A stretch of 39,575 bases of DNA. It comes from an uncultured Candidatus Nemicrothrix sp. GTDB taxonomy: Bacteria > Actinomycetota > Acidimicrobiia > Acidimicrobiales > MedAcidi-G1. Position 1 is the stretch's first letter. Every line of letters starts with the position of its first letter. This document shows, one piece after another, positions 23,431-30,401 of the stretch. A model generated the notes under the pieces. It searched no databases, had not been told where the DNA came from, and worked only from the letters and a program-made list of their open reading frames with translations. A program made the position numbers and the translations under genes. Location of the stretch: assembly GCA_913055915.1 (NCBI GenBank), contig CAJXKL010000001.1, positions 1-39,575 on the forward strand, read 5' to 3'.

Positions 23431-24219
23431 ATGTGCGGCAGAGTCGTGACCGCCTCTTCGCCAGAAGAGTTGAGCGACTACATGGGCGTCGACGAGATCG
23501 TCGCAACCCTTGAGGGCCCCGACCACAACGTGGCTCCCACCGGCCAACTCCCGATGGTGTGGGTCATAAGTGCAGACACACCTGTCGGCACGGGACCGTA
23601 TCGCCGGGGCACCACACGCTGTCTGGGAATCGCACGCTGGGGCCTCGTTCCCTCATGGGCCAGAGACCCCTCGATCGGGAACAGGCTCTTCAATGCCAGA
23701 TCCGAGACGGTGGCCGAGAAGCCCTCCTTTCGTTCGGCGCTACGCCACCGGAGGTGCCTCGTCCCGGTCGACGGCTTCTACGAGTGGGGGCCGGCTCTAC
23801 CCGATTCCAAGGAACGCTCCCGGAAACAACCCTGGTATGTCCACCGTTCCGACGGGAATCCAATGGTCCTGGCAGGACTGCGGGAAGAATGGAGCGGTGA
23901 TGACGACATCAACCCTGCTTCTCCCATGAACACGTGCACCCTGATAACCGTGACGGCAAACGCGGATCTCGGGGAGGTCCACCACAGGATGCCGGCGGTT
24001 CTCGAACCCGACAGCTGGGCCGACTGGTTGGACCCGACGGTCACAGTTGCCGGAGCCGTCCTGCCTGTCCTGCGACCCGCCGCCGCCGGAGTCATCAAAC
24101 TCCACCCTGTCGACCGCCGTGTTGGCAACACCCGAAACAAGGGAGCCCACCTGCTCGACGAGGCTGCCGTGCCGGCAGCCAACTGTGGCACCACAGGTGA
24201 CCAGGAGGTTCTCTGGTGA
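23431..24219 (+). CDS. SRAP family protein (HMCES/YedK-like abasic-site DNA-protein crosslinker)
   Basis: A 262-residue SOS-response-associated peptidase domain protein. In YedK and HMCES, Cys2, exposed after Met removal, forms a thiazolidine crosslink with abasic sites in single-stranded DNA. MCGRVV here supplies Cys2. NARSETV (active-site Asn), GFYEWG (Glu) and VHHRMPAVL (His) match the other catalytic residues. An insertion in the middle (PDSKERSRKQPWYVHRSDG) contacts the core as in homologues. A GTG three codons upstream would bury the Cys, so ATG 23431 is the start. Its stop overlaps the next gene (GTGA). A role in protecting replication at abasic sites is expected. Confidence 0.95.
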   Translation: MCGRVVTASSPEELSDYMGVDEIVATLEGPDHNVAPTGQLPMVWVISADTPVGTGPYRRGTTRCLGIARWGLVPSWARDPSIGNRLFNARSETVAEKPSFRSALRHRRCLVPVDGFYEWGPALPDSKERSRKQPWYVHRSDGNPMVLAGLREEWSGDDDINPASPMNTCTLITVTANADLGEVHHRMPAVLEPDSWADWLDPTVTVAGAVLPVLRPAAAGVIKLHPVDRRVGNTRNKGAHLLDEAAVPAANCGTTGDQEVLW

Positions 24220-25748
24220 AGGCCACAAAGGGCCTGGAGCGCACCGGCGAACAGGTAGCCACGACCGTGCACTCGTTGCGCCGTCGGGTCGACATTGGGA
24301 TGCTCAGGTGGCAGGCACGCCTCGATGCTCCGATGGTCGACCGCTACCTGCCGTGGGGTCTGGCCACCACCTTCTGGCTCTTCCTGGCGCTGCTGGCGAT
24401 TGCCCGCAGCAGTGACCTCGGCATCGGCCCGCAGGTGGGCTACTACCTCCAGGCCGTGCACCTCATGGGCGAGGGTGCATCTCCAGTCGTGAGTGAATGG
24501 GGGTTCAACGTCTTCGCCAACCAGGCTGCATTCCTGTTCTGGCCAATCGCCCGGTTGGCTGAGCCACTTCCGACTGTGGAGACACTGCTTGTGCTGCAGT
24601 CACTTGCACTGGCCGTGACAGTCGTTCCCCTGTGGCGAATCGCCCGTGGCCCGGCCAACCTGCGTGTCAGCGGGGCAGCGACGCTGGTGATGGCGTTCGT
24701 ACTGCACCCCTCAGTCCACAACCTGAACCTGGTGGGCTTTCACCCTGAGGCGTTCGCCCTGCCGGCCCTGCTAGCCGCCTACCTGATGGCCACACGCCAG
24801 AACTGGTGGATACTCGGGGTCCTCGTGGCGATAGTGGTGACCGCCCGAGCCGACCTGGGCCTGGCGGTATCGGCACTCGGCCTGTTGTTCCTGACCGAGG
24901 ATCGCAGGCGGGTCGGCTGGGTCCTCACCGGCTTCGGGCTGGTCTGGTTCCTGGTGATGGCCTTTGTGGTCCAACCCATCTTCGGTCACGGCACCTACCC
25001 GCACGTAGAGGCGTTCTCCCGCTACGGAGACAGCGTGTTCGGCGTTCTCCTCGGAATGCTGGCCGATCCCATTGGCCTGCTCGGCGACCTCCTCGACCGC
25101 GCCAGTTTCGAGAAGATGCTGCTGCTGGTGGCACCGGTGCTCTTCCTGCCCCTGGTGAGGCCCCGCTACATCATGACCCTGATCCCCCTGACGGCTCTCT
25201 ACCTCGTAGCCGACGTACCCGAGGACATTCTGGGCAACCCCCAACAGGACGTGCCGGCTCTCGTGTTCGTGTTCATCGCCACCTCGTTCGCTCTGATGCG
25301 GATCGGCACCCGGGGAATTAGCAGGATCCTCGTCGACCGTCGGGTCCTGATGGTGATGGTTCTCACAGCGTCGGTCTTCTTCATCCGCGATGCAGCCGCG
25401 TCGCCATATGAACAGCCATGGGACTGGGGCAGCCGCGACGAGGTCGACTCTGCACGTGTGGCGGCCACCACGTGGGTCGGTGACGATGCCAGCGTGATGG
25501 CATCTCCCGTGGTGTTTCCGCTTCTGGCCGGACGCGAATCTGTCTACCTGCTCGACGCCGAGACACTCCACCGGGTGACCCCGGAGATTCCGTCGTCAGT
25601 CGACGTTGTCGTCTTCGACCGGAAAACCTCGGAACTCTCGAATTCGGGAAATCGCGGGTTCGAGGACAAGTTGGTCGTCTTGAACTTTAGGAGGCGCTTC
25701 GAGGACGAGGGTGTGAGCGTCTGGGTGCGCCGCCCTGGAGCGGGCTGA
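24216..25748 (+). CDS. DUF2079 family polytopic membrane protein
   Basis: This 510-residue protein has about nine to eleven hydrophobic segments, beginning WGLATTFWLFLALLAIA near 48-64. Features of the DUF2079 (predicted GT-C-like glycosyltransferase) group are a charged first loop, GFHPEAFALPALLAAYLMA, ARADLGLAVSALGLLFL and a soluble C-terminal domain with SVMASPVVFPLLAGRESVYLL. The reaction is unknown; transfer of a lipid-linked sugar is an inference from the fold class. GTG 24216 overlaps the SRAP stop (GTGA), an odd pairing of a DNA-repair gene with a membrane gene that may simply reflect gene packing. It converges on the HIT gene with a 3-bp gap. Confidence 0.8.
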   Translation: MKATKGLERTGEQVATTVHSLRRRVDIGMLRWQARLDAPMVDRYLPWGLATTFWLFLALLAIARSSDLGIGPQVGYYLQAVHLMGEGASPVVSEWGFNVFANQAAFLFWPIARLAEPLPTVETLLVLQSLALAVTVVPLWRIARGPANLRVSGAATLVMAFVLHPSVHNLNLVGFHPEAFALPALLAAYLMATRQNWWILGVLVAIVVTARADLGLAVSALGLLFLTEDRRRVGWVLTGFGLVWFLVMAFVVQPIFGHGTYPHVEAFSRYGDSVFGVLLGMLADPIGLLGDLLDRASFEKMLLLVAPVLFLPLVRPRYIMTLIPLTALYLVADVPEDILGNPQQDVPALVFVFIATSFALMRIGTRGISRILVDRRVLMVMVLTASVFFIRDAAASPYEQPWDWGSRDEVDSARVAATTWVGDDASVMASPVVFPLLAGRESVYLLDAETLHRVTPEIPSSVDVVVFDRKTSELSNSGNRGFEDKLVVLNFRRRFEDEGVSVWVRRPGAG

Positions 25749-25751
25749 GGG

Positions 25752-26171
25752 TCAGGTCACACAGCCGTGCCCGTGAGCGAGGAGGGTGTCGCGTAGTTCA
25801 TCTGCAACCAGGTCAAGGTCCAACGGGTCGGCACTGGTGTCGGCTCGGCTGAAGTCCAGGTCGGTCATGTCGTCGATCGGCACCACATGGATGTGGGCAT
25901 GGGGGACCTCAAAGCCTGCGACGATCAGACCGACACGTTCAGGTGCAAGAGCCTCCTGTTGGGCACGACCGATCGAGTGGGCCACCCCGAGGCAGTGGGT
26001 TGCGGTCTCGGCAGGCAGGTCGGTCCAGCGGTCCACCTCGGATACGGGTATGACGAGTACGTGGCCCCTGTGGAGGGGGCGGATGTCAACCATCGCCACG
26101 CAGTGATCATCCCTCCAGATGATCCTGCCTGGTATCTCGCCCTGGATTATCCGTGTGAAGATTGACGCCAT
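25752..26171 (-). CDS. HIT family hydrolase
   Basis: A 139-residue histidine-triad protein, a nucleotide hydrolase or transferase that uses a His nucleophile. The N-terminus IFTRIIQGEIPGRIIWRDD and the segment DIRPLHRGHVLVIP are typical of HIT proteins, and the catalytic triad is HAHIHVVP. Its acidic tail is longer than that of minimal Hint proteins. ATG 26171 has GAGGA 6 nt upstream, so this gene is leadered, unlike its divergent neighbour pgsA. A TACGAT box on the minus strand (26231-26226) gives a leader of about 47 nt. Confidence 0.93.
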   Translation of the reverse strand: MASIFTRIIQGEIPGRIIWRDDHCVAMVDIRPLHRGHVLVIPVSEVDRWTDLPAETATHCLGVAHSIGRAQQEALAPERVGLIVAGFEVPHAHIHVVPIDDMTDLDFSRADTSADPLDLDLVADELRDTLLAHGHGCVT

Positions 26172-26225
26172 GTCCGATCCTCTCGTTGAGCCGGCACCCG
26201 GGGCTGACACCCCGGACCGGAGCCG

Positions 26226-26235
26226 ATCGTAGGCT
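26226..26235. promoter_or_regulatory. Overlapping bidirectional -10 boxes between HIT gene and pgsA
   Basis: On the plus strand TAGGCT (26230-26235), 7 nt, ATG of pgsA at 26243 (leaderless). On the minus strand TACGAT (26231-26226) serves the HIT gene. The two hexamers share the palindromic TA at 26230-26231, so one opened region could serve both directions. Confidence 0.5.
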
Positions 26236-26242
26236 GTCGCCC

Positions 26243-26866
26243 ATGGATAGGACGACGGGGGAGGACGGTCAGGCCTCGCTAACAGGTTGGGCCGGTGTGT
26301 TCACGCTGCCGAACCTGATAAGCCTCGTCCGCCTCGGGTGCATCCCGTGGTTCGTGTGGCTGCTCTTCGGTGCCGGAAACCGGACCGACGCAGCACTTCT
26401 CCTCGGTGCCCTTGGAGCCACCGACTGGATCGACGGGTGGATTGCCCGCCGGTTCGGAATGATCTCAGAAATAGGCAAGGTGCTTGATCCCACAGCTGAC
26501 AGGCTCCTGTTGCTCGTGGCGCTGGTTGGAATGGTCATCGATGGATCAGTGCCAACTTGGTTCGCTGTGGCGGTGCTGACAAGGGAGTTCCTGGTCGGGC
26601 TGGCCGCAATCATCCTGGCCCTCCTGGGAGCAGCACGGATAGAGGTGACCTGGTGGGGCAAGACGGGAACCTTCGCCCTGTTGTTCGCCGTTCCGTTCTT
26701 CCTAGCGGGGGAGTCCACCGCATTCGGAAACGAATGGTTCGCCGTAGGTGCCTGGGTCTTCGGGCTGCCGGGGCTGGTGATCGCGTGGTGGGCCGCCTAC
26801 GGCTACGTGCCCCGTGGGATGGCTGCGCTGAGGGAAGGGCGGGCAGCTCGCAGGGCAACCGCCTGA
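26243..26866 (+). CDS. pgsA: CDP-alcohol phosphatidyltransferase (PgsA-like)
   Basis: This 207-residue integral membrane enzyme has the complete family motif D-x2-DG-x2-AR-x8-G-x3-D-x3-D, from DWIDGWIARRF to DPTAD. It transfers a phosphatidyl group from CDP-diacylglycerol to an alcohol. The N-terminal TLPNLISLVRL is typical of phosphatidylglycerophosphate synthases. Four to five membrane helices are evident, including LLLLVALVGMVI and FLVGLAAIILALLGA. Glycerol 3-phosphate is the likely acceptor, but cardiolipin or inositol-phosphate synthases share the motif. ATG 26243 sits 7 nt after TAGGCT. Placement before gcvH-garA matches the mycobacterial order (pgsA2 near gcvH). Confidence 0.88.
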   Translation: MDRTTGEDGQASLTGWAGVFTLPNLISLVRLGCIPWFVWLLFGAGNRTDAALLLGALGATDWIDGWIARRFGMISEIGKVLDPTADRLLLLVALVGMVIDGSVPTWFAVAVLTREFLVGLAAIILALLGAARIEVTWWGKTGTFALLFAVPFFLAGESTAFGNEWFAVGAWVFGLPGLVIAWWAAYGYVPRGMAALREGRAARRATA

Positions 26867-26889
26867 CCCCCGGTGTGGTCCTGATCCGG

Positions 26890-26895
26890 TAGGTT
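26890..26895 (+). promoter_or_regulatory. -10 box TAGGTT for a leaderless gcvH mRNA
   Basis: TAGGTT, 8 nt, ATG at 26904. No Shine-Dalgarno sequence. The transcript probably continues through garA and beyond. Confidence 0.5.
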
Positions 26896-26903
26896 TCTGC
26901 ACA

Positions 26904-27287
26904 ATGAACGTTCCATCAGATGTCCGCTATTCGCAGGATCACGAATGGGTTCGGGTCGAGGAAGGTAACCGGCTCAGAATCGGCGTGACCGACTACGCCC
27001 AGGATGCCCTCGGTGACGTCGTCTTCATCGAGTTGCCGGCTGTGGGTACGACCGTTGAGGTTGGTGGTGTCTTCGGCGAGGTCGAGTCCACCAAGTCGGT
27101 TTCAGAACTTTTTGCACCCGTGGCGGGGTCGATCGTCGAGGTCAACCACGACCTTGAGGTGACACCGGAACGGGTCAACGAGGATCCCTACGGTGACGGT
27201 TGGATCTGTGTGCTCGATCCGACAGACCCGACAGCAGCCGATTCTCTGATGGACGCCGAGGCCTACTCGGCCCTCCTTGAGGCCTGA
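26904..27287 (+). CDS. gcvH: Glycine cleavage system H protein
   Basis: A 127-residue lipoyl carrier that shuttles the aminomethyl group between P, T and L proteins. It has the opening DVRYSQDHEWVRVE, the segment GVTDYAQDALGDVVFIELPAVG, and the lipoylation site GEVESTKSVSELFAPV with Lys64. Length and motifs are standard. gcvT lies 3.5 kb downstream and gcvP 11 kb downstream; the L protein is not in the window. It is followed after 3 nt by the GarA-like gene, a linkage conserved in Actinobacteria. Confidence 0.98.
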   Translation: MNVPSDVRYSQDHEWVRVEEGNRLRIGVTDYAQDALGDVVFIELPAVGTTVEVGGVFGEVESTKSVSELFAPVAGSIVEVNHDLEVTPERVNEDPYGDGWICVLDPTDPTAADSLMDAEAYSALLEA

Positions 27288-27290
27288 TCA

Positions 27291-27761
27291 ATGACACCCG
27301 GTGGCTCTGTCTGCCCGGACTGCGGACTCGACGACACCTCGGGAGCCAACTTCTGCCTCTCTTGTGGCTCCCAACTGCTCTCAGGAGACGATGAGGCAAC
27401 CGACTCCTTTGAGGCCGTACTCGTCTCTCCACACGAAGACGACCGTGCACACTTTCCACCTGGCTGCGGCCTGTTCGTGGTCGATTCGGGACCCAAGGCC
27501 GGCTCCCGCTACGGCCTCGAGTCCGATCGGACAACGGTCGGAAGGCACCGGTCCGCAGACATCCTGCTCGATGATGTGACCGTTTCAAGGCGGCACGTAG
27601 AGGTCGACCGAACAGGAGACCGGTACATGGTCCGCGACGTGGGCTCGCTAAATGGTACCTACCTGAACCGCGACCTAGTCGAATCGGCTGAACTCAACGA
27701 CGGTGACGAACTGCAGATAGGGCGCTTCAAGCTGGTGTTCTTCTATGGAACCGCAACCTGA
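27291..27761 (+). CDS. garA: GarA/OdhI-like FHA protein with N-terminal zinc ribbon
   Basis: This 156-residue protein has a C-terminal FHA domain (about 60-150) with TTVGRHRSADI (Arg85), TVSRRHVE (Ser99, His102) and DVGSLNGTYLNR (Asn121), very close to mycobacterial GarA. GarA/OdhI inhibits 2-oxoglutarate dehydrogenase and modulates glutamate metabolism unless phosphorylated by Ser/Thr kinases on an N-terminal ETTS-type motif. Here the matching position reads EATDSF (35-40), so one of the two threonines is lost. The protein starts with CxxC-x10-CxxC (Cys8, 11, 22, 25), a zinc-ribbon-like element not part of classical GarA. ATG 27291 follows the gcvH stop by 3 nt. Confidence 0.9.
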   Translation: MTPGGSVCPDCGLDDTSGANFCLSCGSQLLSGDDEATDSFEAVLVSPHEDDRAHFPPGCGLFVVDSGPKAGSRYGLESDRTTVGRHRSADILLDDVTVSRRHVEVDRTGDRYMVRDVGSLNGTYLNRDLVESAELNDGDELQIGRFKLVFFYGTAT

Positions 27762-27775
27762 GGGCCTTACCGGCA

Positions 27776-28492
27776 ATGACCGCAGAGAACTCTCCCGGCG
27801 AGATCCGGATCGGGATTGGAGAGGTTCTTTCTCGTCTCGAGGTCGAATTTCCGGATGTGACCATCTCAAAGCTCCGCTACCTGGAGTCCCAGGGCCTGAT
27901 AAGCCCAGAACGCTCGACATCGGGCTACCGCCGCTTCTCCGACGAGGACATGAGGCGCCTCGTCTGGATTCTCCGCCAGCAGAGCCAGCACTTCCTGCCA
28001 CTGAAGGTCATCAGGGAACTTCTTGAGGAGTCCGGTGGCAACCAGGCGGAAGGGTCAGCCGAGGTCGAGCCATTTAGGGAACACAGCGCGGCGGTCATCT
28101 CCGAATCCGTGAGCATCACCCGCGAGGAGTTGGCTGCAGCAGCAGGAGTGTCTGTGGCGACGGTCAGAGAACTGGAAAAGTTGGGCCTCGTCGAGGGAAG
28201 CGCGGCCGGCTCCACAATGGTCTACGACGCCGACGCCCTGCTGGTTGCCCGCCTGGCCGGAATCTGTGCAGACAACGGCCTAGACATCCGCCATCTGCGA
28301 ATGCACCTGGTGGCTGCGCAACGCGAAGCCGGCGTACTCGAACAGATTCTGCTGCCGCGCATCCGCAGTGGCGACCCGTCGGCGATTGCGGCCGTCAGGT
28401 CCCGCTTTGAGACCCTGGTTGAAGCCGGAGGGCAGATCCGTGATGTCATGCGGAGGCGATCAATGGGTCGCCTCGGACGCTTCACCCACTGA
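27776..28492 (+). CDS. MerR-family regulator, FtsR-like
   Basis: This 238-residue protein opens with a MerR-type winged helix (about 12-85): GEVLSRLEVEFPDVTISKLRYLESQGLI and TSGYRRFSDEDMRRLVWILR. A second helix-turn-helix follows (about 110-175): SITREELAAAAGVSVATVRELEKLGLV and YDADALLVARLAGIC. This matches the Rv1828/FtsR group; in Corynebacterium, FtsR activates ftsZ. Position next to garA supports orthology. No effector-binding Cys cluster is present. ATG 27776 follows the garA stop by 14 nt without an obvious ribosome site. It is probably cotranscribed from the gcvH promoter. Confidence 0.88.
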   Translation: MTAENSPGEIRIGIGEVLSRLEVEFPDVTISKLRYLESQGLISPERSTSGYRRFSDEDMRRLVWILRQQSQHFLPLKVIRELLEESGGNQAEGSAEVEPFREHSAAVISESVSITREELAAAAGVSVATVRELEKLGLVEGSAAGSTMVYDADALLVARLAGICADNGLDIRHLRMHLVAAQREAGVLEQILLPRIRSGDPSAIAAVRSRFETLVEAGGQIRDVMRRRSMGRLGRFTH

Positions 28493-28496
28493 ACCC

Positions 28497-29129
28497 ATGG
28501 CAGAGCCTCGTCTCCTGTACGGATCGGCCGAGATATCGGCCCGCGTTGCCGAACTTGGCGAGGAGTTGAGCAGGGTGCTGGCAGACGGAGCGGTTGCGGT
28601 TGGTGTCCTCAAAGGGTGCCTTCCGTTCATGGCCGACCTTGTCCGTGACATCGACAGGCACCTCGAGATCGACTTCGTGGCCCTGAGCGCCTTTTCTCCC
28701 GACAGCGGTCGGATCCGCCTGACCCGTGACGTCGTTACCGATGTGGCCGGCAGGCAGGTGCTCCTTGTCGAAGGAGTGGTCGACACGGGATTCCGCCTTG
28801 ATTTCCTCAGGAGACACCTGCTTGACCACGGGCCAACCGAGGTGATCGTCTGCACCCTGCTGGACCGCTCAGACCGTCGGATCCTTCCGACACAGGTGGA
28901 CTATTCGGGCTTCGTAACCGATGAGGGTTTTGTGGTCGGGTACGGCCTTGACCACCACGGCCGGTACCGAAACCTGTCCTGTGTGGTAACCGTCGACCTG
29001 ACAAAACTAGAGTCGGAGTACTCCAGCGGCGGCACCGCATTGGCAGACGCCATTATGGGCCTGGCCGGCCGTCATCCGATCGGGGCATCTCCAGAGCCTC
29101 CGGAGGTGGGGACTATGGTGCGCGGGTGA
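28497..29129 (+). CDS. Hypoxanthine phosphoribosyltransferase-like protein with altered active site
   Basis: This 210-residue protein has a type I phosphoribosyltransferase fold. HPRT-like anchors are VGVLKGCLPFMADLVR (Lys39), FVVGYGLDHHGRYRNL (Asp152) and VDLTKLESEY. Several key positions deviate. The PRPP motif reads VEGVVDTGFR (92-100): the second acidic residue is Gly and the phosphate-binding Thr of DTGxT is Arg. The flexible catalytic loop YGSGTxSSG is reduced to AFSPDSG. The Lys that contacts the purine O6 appears as Gln133. Catalytic Asp96 remains. A purine salvage role is therefore uncertain; a regulatory or different-substrate paralogue is possible. ATG 28497 follows the MerR stop by 4 nt. 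Its stop overlaps the next small ORF (GTGA). Confidence 0.8.
   Translation: MAEPRLLYGSAEISARVAELGEELSRVLADGAVAVGVLKGCLPFMADLVRDIDRHLEIDFVALSAFSPDSGRIRLTRDVVTDVAGRQVLLVEGVVDTGFRLDFLRRHLLDHGPTEVIVCTLLDRSDRRILPTQVDYSGFVTDEGFVVGYGLDHHGRYRNLSCVVTVDLTKLESEYSSGGTALADAIMGLAGRHPIGASPEPPEVGTMVRG
29114..29119 (+). promoter_or_regulatory. -10 box TATGGT inside the end of the PRTase gene
   Basis: TATGGT, 6 nt, GTG at 29126, which opens a 22-codon ORF. Being inside coding sequence weakens the case, but the distance fits the leaderless set. Confidence 0.35.
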
Positions 29130-29194
29130 CCACCAGAGTGCCTTTCCTCCCGGTCCACCGGCCCGGTGGTCCGACCAGTCGGGCATGCCGATGA
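29126..29194 (+). CDS. Putative 22-codon relay ORF between PRTase and bifunctional nuclease
   Basis: GTG at 29126 overlaps the PRTase stop (GTGA). The ORF (starting MTTRVPFLPV) ends at TGA 29192-29194, overlapping ATG 29191 of the nuclease gene (ATGA). A TATGGT box 6 nt upstream could also start it leaderlessly. It is rich in Pro and Arg. Both overlaps suggest coupled translation across an otherwise 61-nt gap. Confidence 0.4.
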   Translation: MTTRVPFLPVHRPGGPTSRACR

Positions 29195-29691
29195 TCGAGA
29201 TGCGGATAGTCGGGATACAGGAGGTTCTGCCAAGCGGTACCCCTGTCGTGCTGCTCCGCGAACTGGAAGGAGAGCGTCTCCTTCCAATCTTCATCGGTAT
29301 GGCCGAGGCCACATCGATTGGCCTGGTGCTGGCGGGCCAGGAGCCTCCACGGCCCATGACCCACGACTTGATGGCCATCCTGCTGGATTCGTTTTCGATC
29401 CAGTTGAATCGTGTACACGTGACCGAACTTCGGGATCGCACGTTCTTTGCTGAACTTCACCTTCAGGGCCCCGCGGGTGATCAGGTCCTGTCCTGTCGTC
29501 CGTCTGACGCCATCGCCATCGCCATCCGGACCGAGACGCCGATATTTGCCGCCAGCGAGGTCCTCGACGAGGCCGGATACATGGCGCCGCTGGATGAGAG
29601 CGGTCAGGCGGTACCGGCCGCTGAAGCTCAGGTCGAGGAGTTCAGGGAGTTCCTGGACTCGGTCAACCCCGAGGACTTTGCTGGCGGCTAG
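29191..29691 (+). CDS. Bifunctional nuclease (BFN/DUF151) family protein
   Basis: This 166-residue protein opens MIEMRIVGIQEV and contains LRELEGERLLPIFIGMAEATSIGLVLAG, PPRPMTHDLMAILLDSF and SCRPSDAIAIAIRTETPIFA, the conserved blocks of the DUF151 family named after plant bifunctional nuclease; M. tuberculosis Rv1829 is the syntenic homologue. Enzymatic activity in bacteria is not well established. ATG 29191 is preferred over the ATG two codons earlier because the N-terminus then matches Rv1829 and overlaps the relay ORF stop. A C-terminal acidic tail (EEFREFLDSVNPEDF) is typical. Confidence 0.92.
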   Translation: MIEMRIVGIQEVLPSGTPVVLLRELEGERLLPIFIGMAEATSIGLVLAGQEPPRPMTHDLMAILLDSFSIQLNRVHVTELRDRTFFAELHLQGPAGDQVLSCRPSDAIAIAIRTETPIFAASEVLDEAGYMAPLDESGQAVPAAEAQVEEFREFLDSVNPEDFAGG

Positions 29692-29790
29692 CCATTCTGA
29701 TTCCCTGGAACCAGCAGGTCAGCGACATTTCGCGGACTACCTACCTCGTCAGGCCGGCACCTGGGCATCATGATGGCGTACACGTGATGG

Positions 29791-29819
29791 TTGACCCTGG
29801 AAAGGGCGGGGCCTAGTCT
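29791..29819 (+). promoter_or_regulatory. Promoter with -35 TTGACC and -10 TAGTCT for the second MerR gene
   Basis: TTGACC (29791-29796), 17-nt spacer, TAGTCT (29814-29819). This is the best two-box sigma-70-type promoter in the window. The start near 29827 gives a leader of about 95 nt. The 99 nt between the preceding stop and the -35 box hold nothing else recognisable. Confidence 0.65.
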
Positions 29820-29828
29820 GAACTCAAG

Positions 29829-29879
29829 TCACAGGGGTGTAGTTCCGTGAATGTGCTCCCGCGGGGTCATTCACAGGGG
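29829..29879 (+). repeat. Direct repeats and hairpin in the second MerR gene leader
   Basis: TCACAGGGG occurs at 29829-29837 and again at 29871-29879, exactly 42 bp apart (four helical turns). Between them GTGAATG (29847-29853) and CATTCAC (29868-29874) form a perfect 7-bp inverted repeat whose loop contains the palindrome CCCGCGGG. The block overlaps the 5' end of the predicted mRNA. It could be an operator, perhaps autoregulatory, or a leader structure. Confidence 0.5.
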
Positions 29880-29921
29880 GCCCAACCTTGGTGTCAGTGC
29901 ACGAGCAGAGAGGGGTCGCAC

Positions 29922-30401
29922 GTGGCCACGAACATCCCGTCCGACGGGTACAGCTCCAAGAGGACTGCCGAGATCGTCGGCGTCACCTACAGGCAGTTGG
30001 ACTACTGGACACGTACCGGACTCGTTGAGCCGGCACTCGGTGCAGCCACCGGAAGCGGCAGTAGGCGGCGCTACGACTACCGGAATCTCCTTGAGCTGAG
30101 GGCGGTCAAGACCCTCCTTGATGCTGGCATCCGGCTGGAGCTTGTTCGCGAAGTCTTCAGCTACCTGAGTGAGCACCTTGACGAAGACGTGACCCAGGTG
30201 AACCTGGTTATCAGCGGAACCAGGTCGGTTGCCGTCCGGAGTGGTGACGAGATCATCGACCTCCTGCGACAGGGGCAGGGTGTCCTCAACATCCTGCCCC
30301 TGGCAGGCGTAAAGGAAGAGCTCGATTCCAAGATCGTCGAGTTGTACCCGGAGGCCCGTGCAGCAGCCTCCGAAACCGGTCGGGTAGCGGCCGAGGGCTA
30401 G
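29922..30401 (+). CDS. MerR-family regulator (Rv1830-like)
   Basis: This 159-residue protein opens with a MerR winged helix: YSSKRTAEIVGVTYRQLDYWTRTGLVEPAL (10-39) and SRRRYDYRNLLELRAVKTLLDAGIRLELVREVFSYL. A C-terminal domain follows with VNLVISGTRSVAVRSGDEIIDLLRQGQGVLNILPL. It corresponds to the small MerR protein downstream of the bifunctional nuclease in mycobacteria, which has been linked to growth and antibiotic tolerance there. GTG 29922 has GAGGGG 6 nt upstream. It has its own promoter and a structured leader, unlike the leaderless genes around it. Confidence 0.9.
   Translation: MATNIPSDGYSSKRTAEIVGVTYRQLDYWTRTGLVEPALGAATGSGSRRRYDYRNLLELRAVKTLLDAGIRLELVREVFSYLSEHLDEDVTQVNLVISGTRSVAVRSGDEIIDLLRQGQGVLNILPLAGVKEELDSKIVELYPEARAAASETGRVAAEG

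Noticed and set aside
29185-29190. Earlier ATG for the bifunctional nuclease
   Set aside because: Possible, but the second ATG at 29191 aligns better with Rv1829-type N-termini and gives the ATGA overlap.
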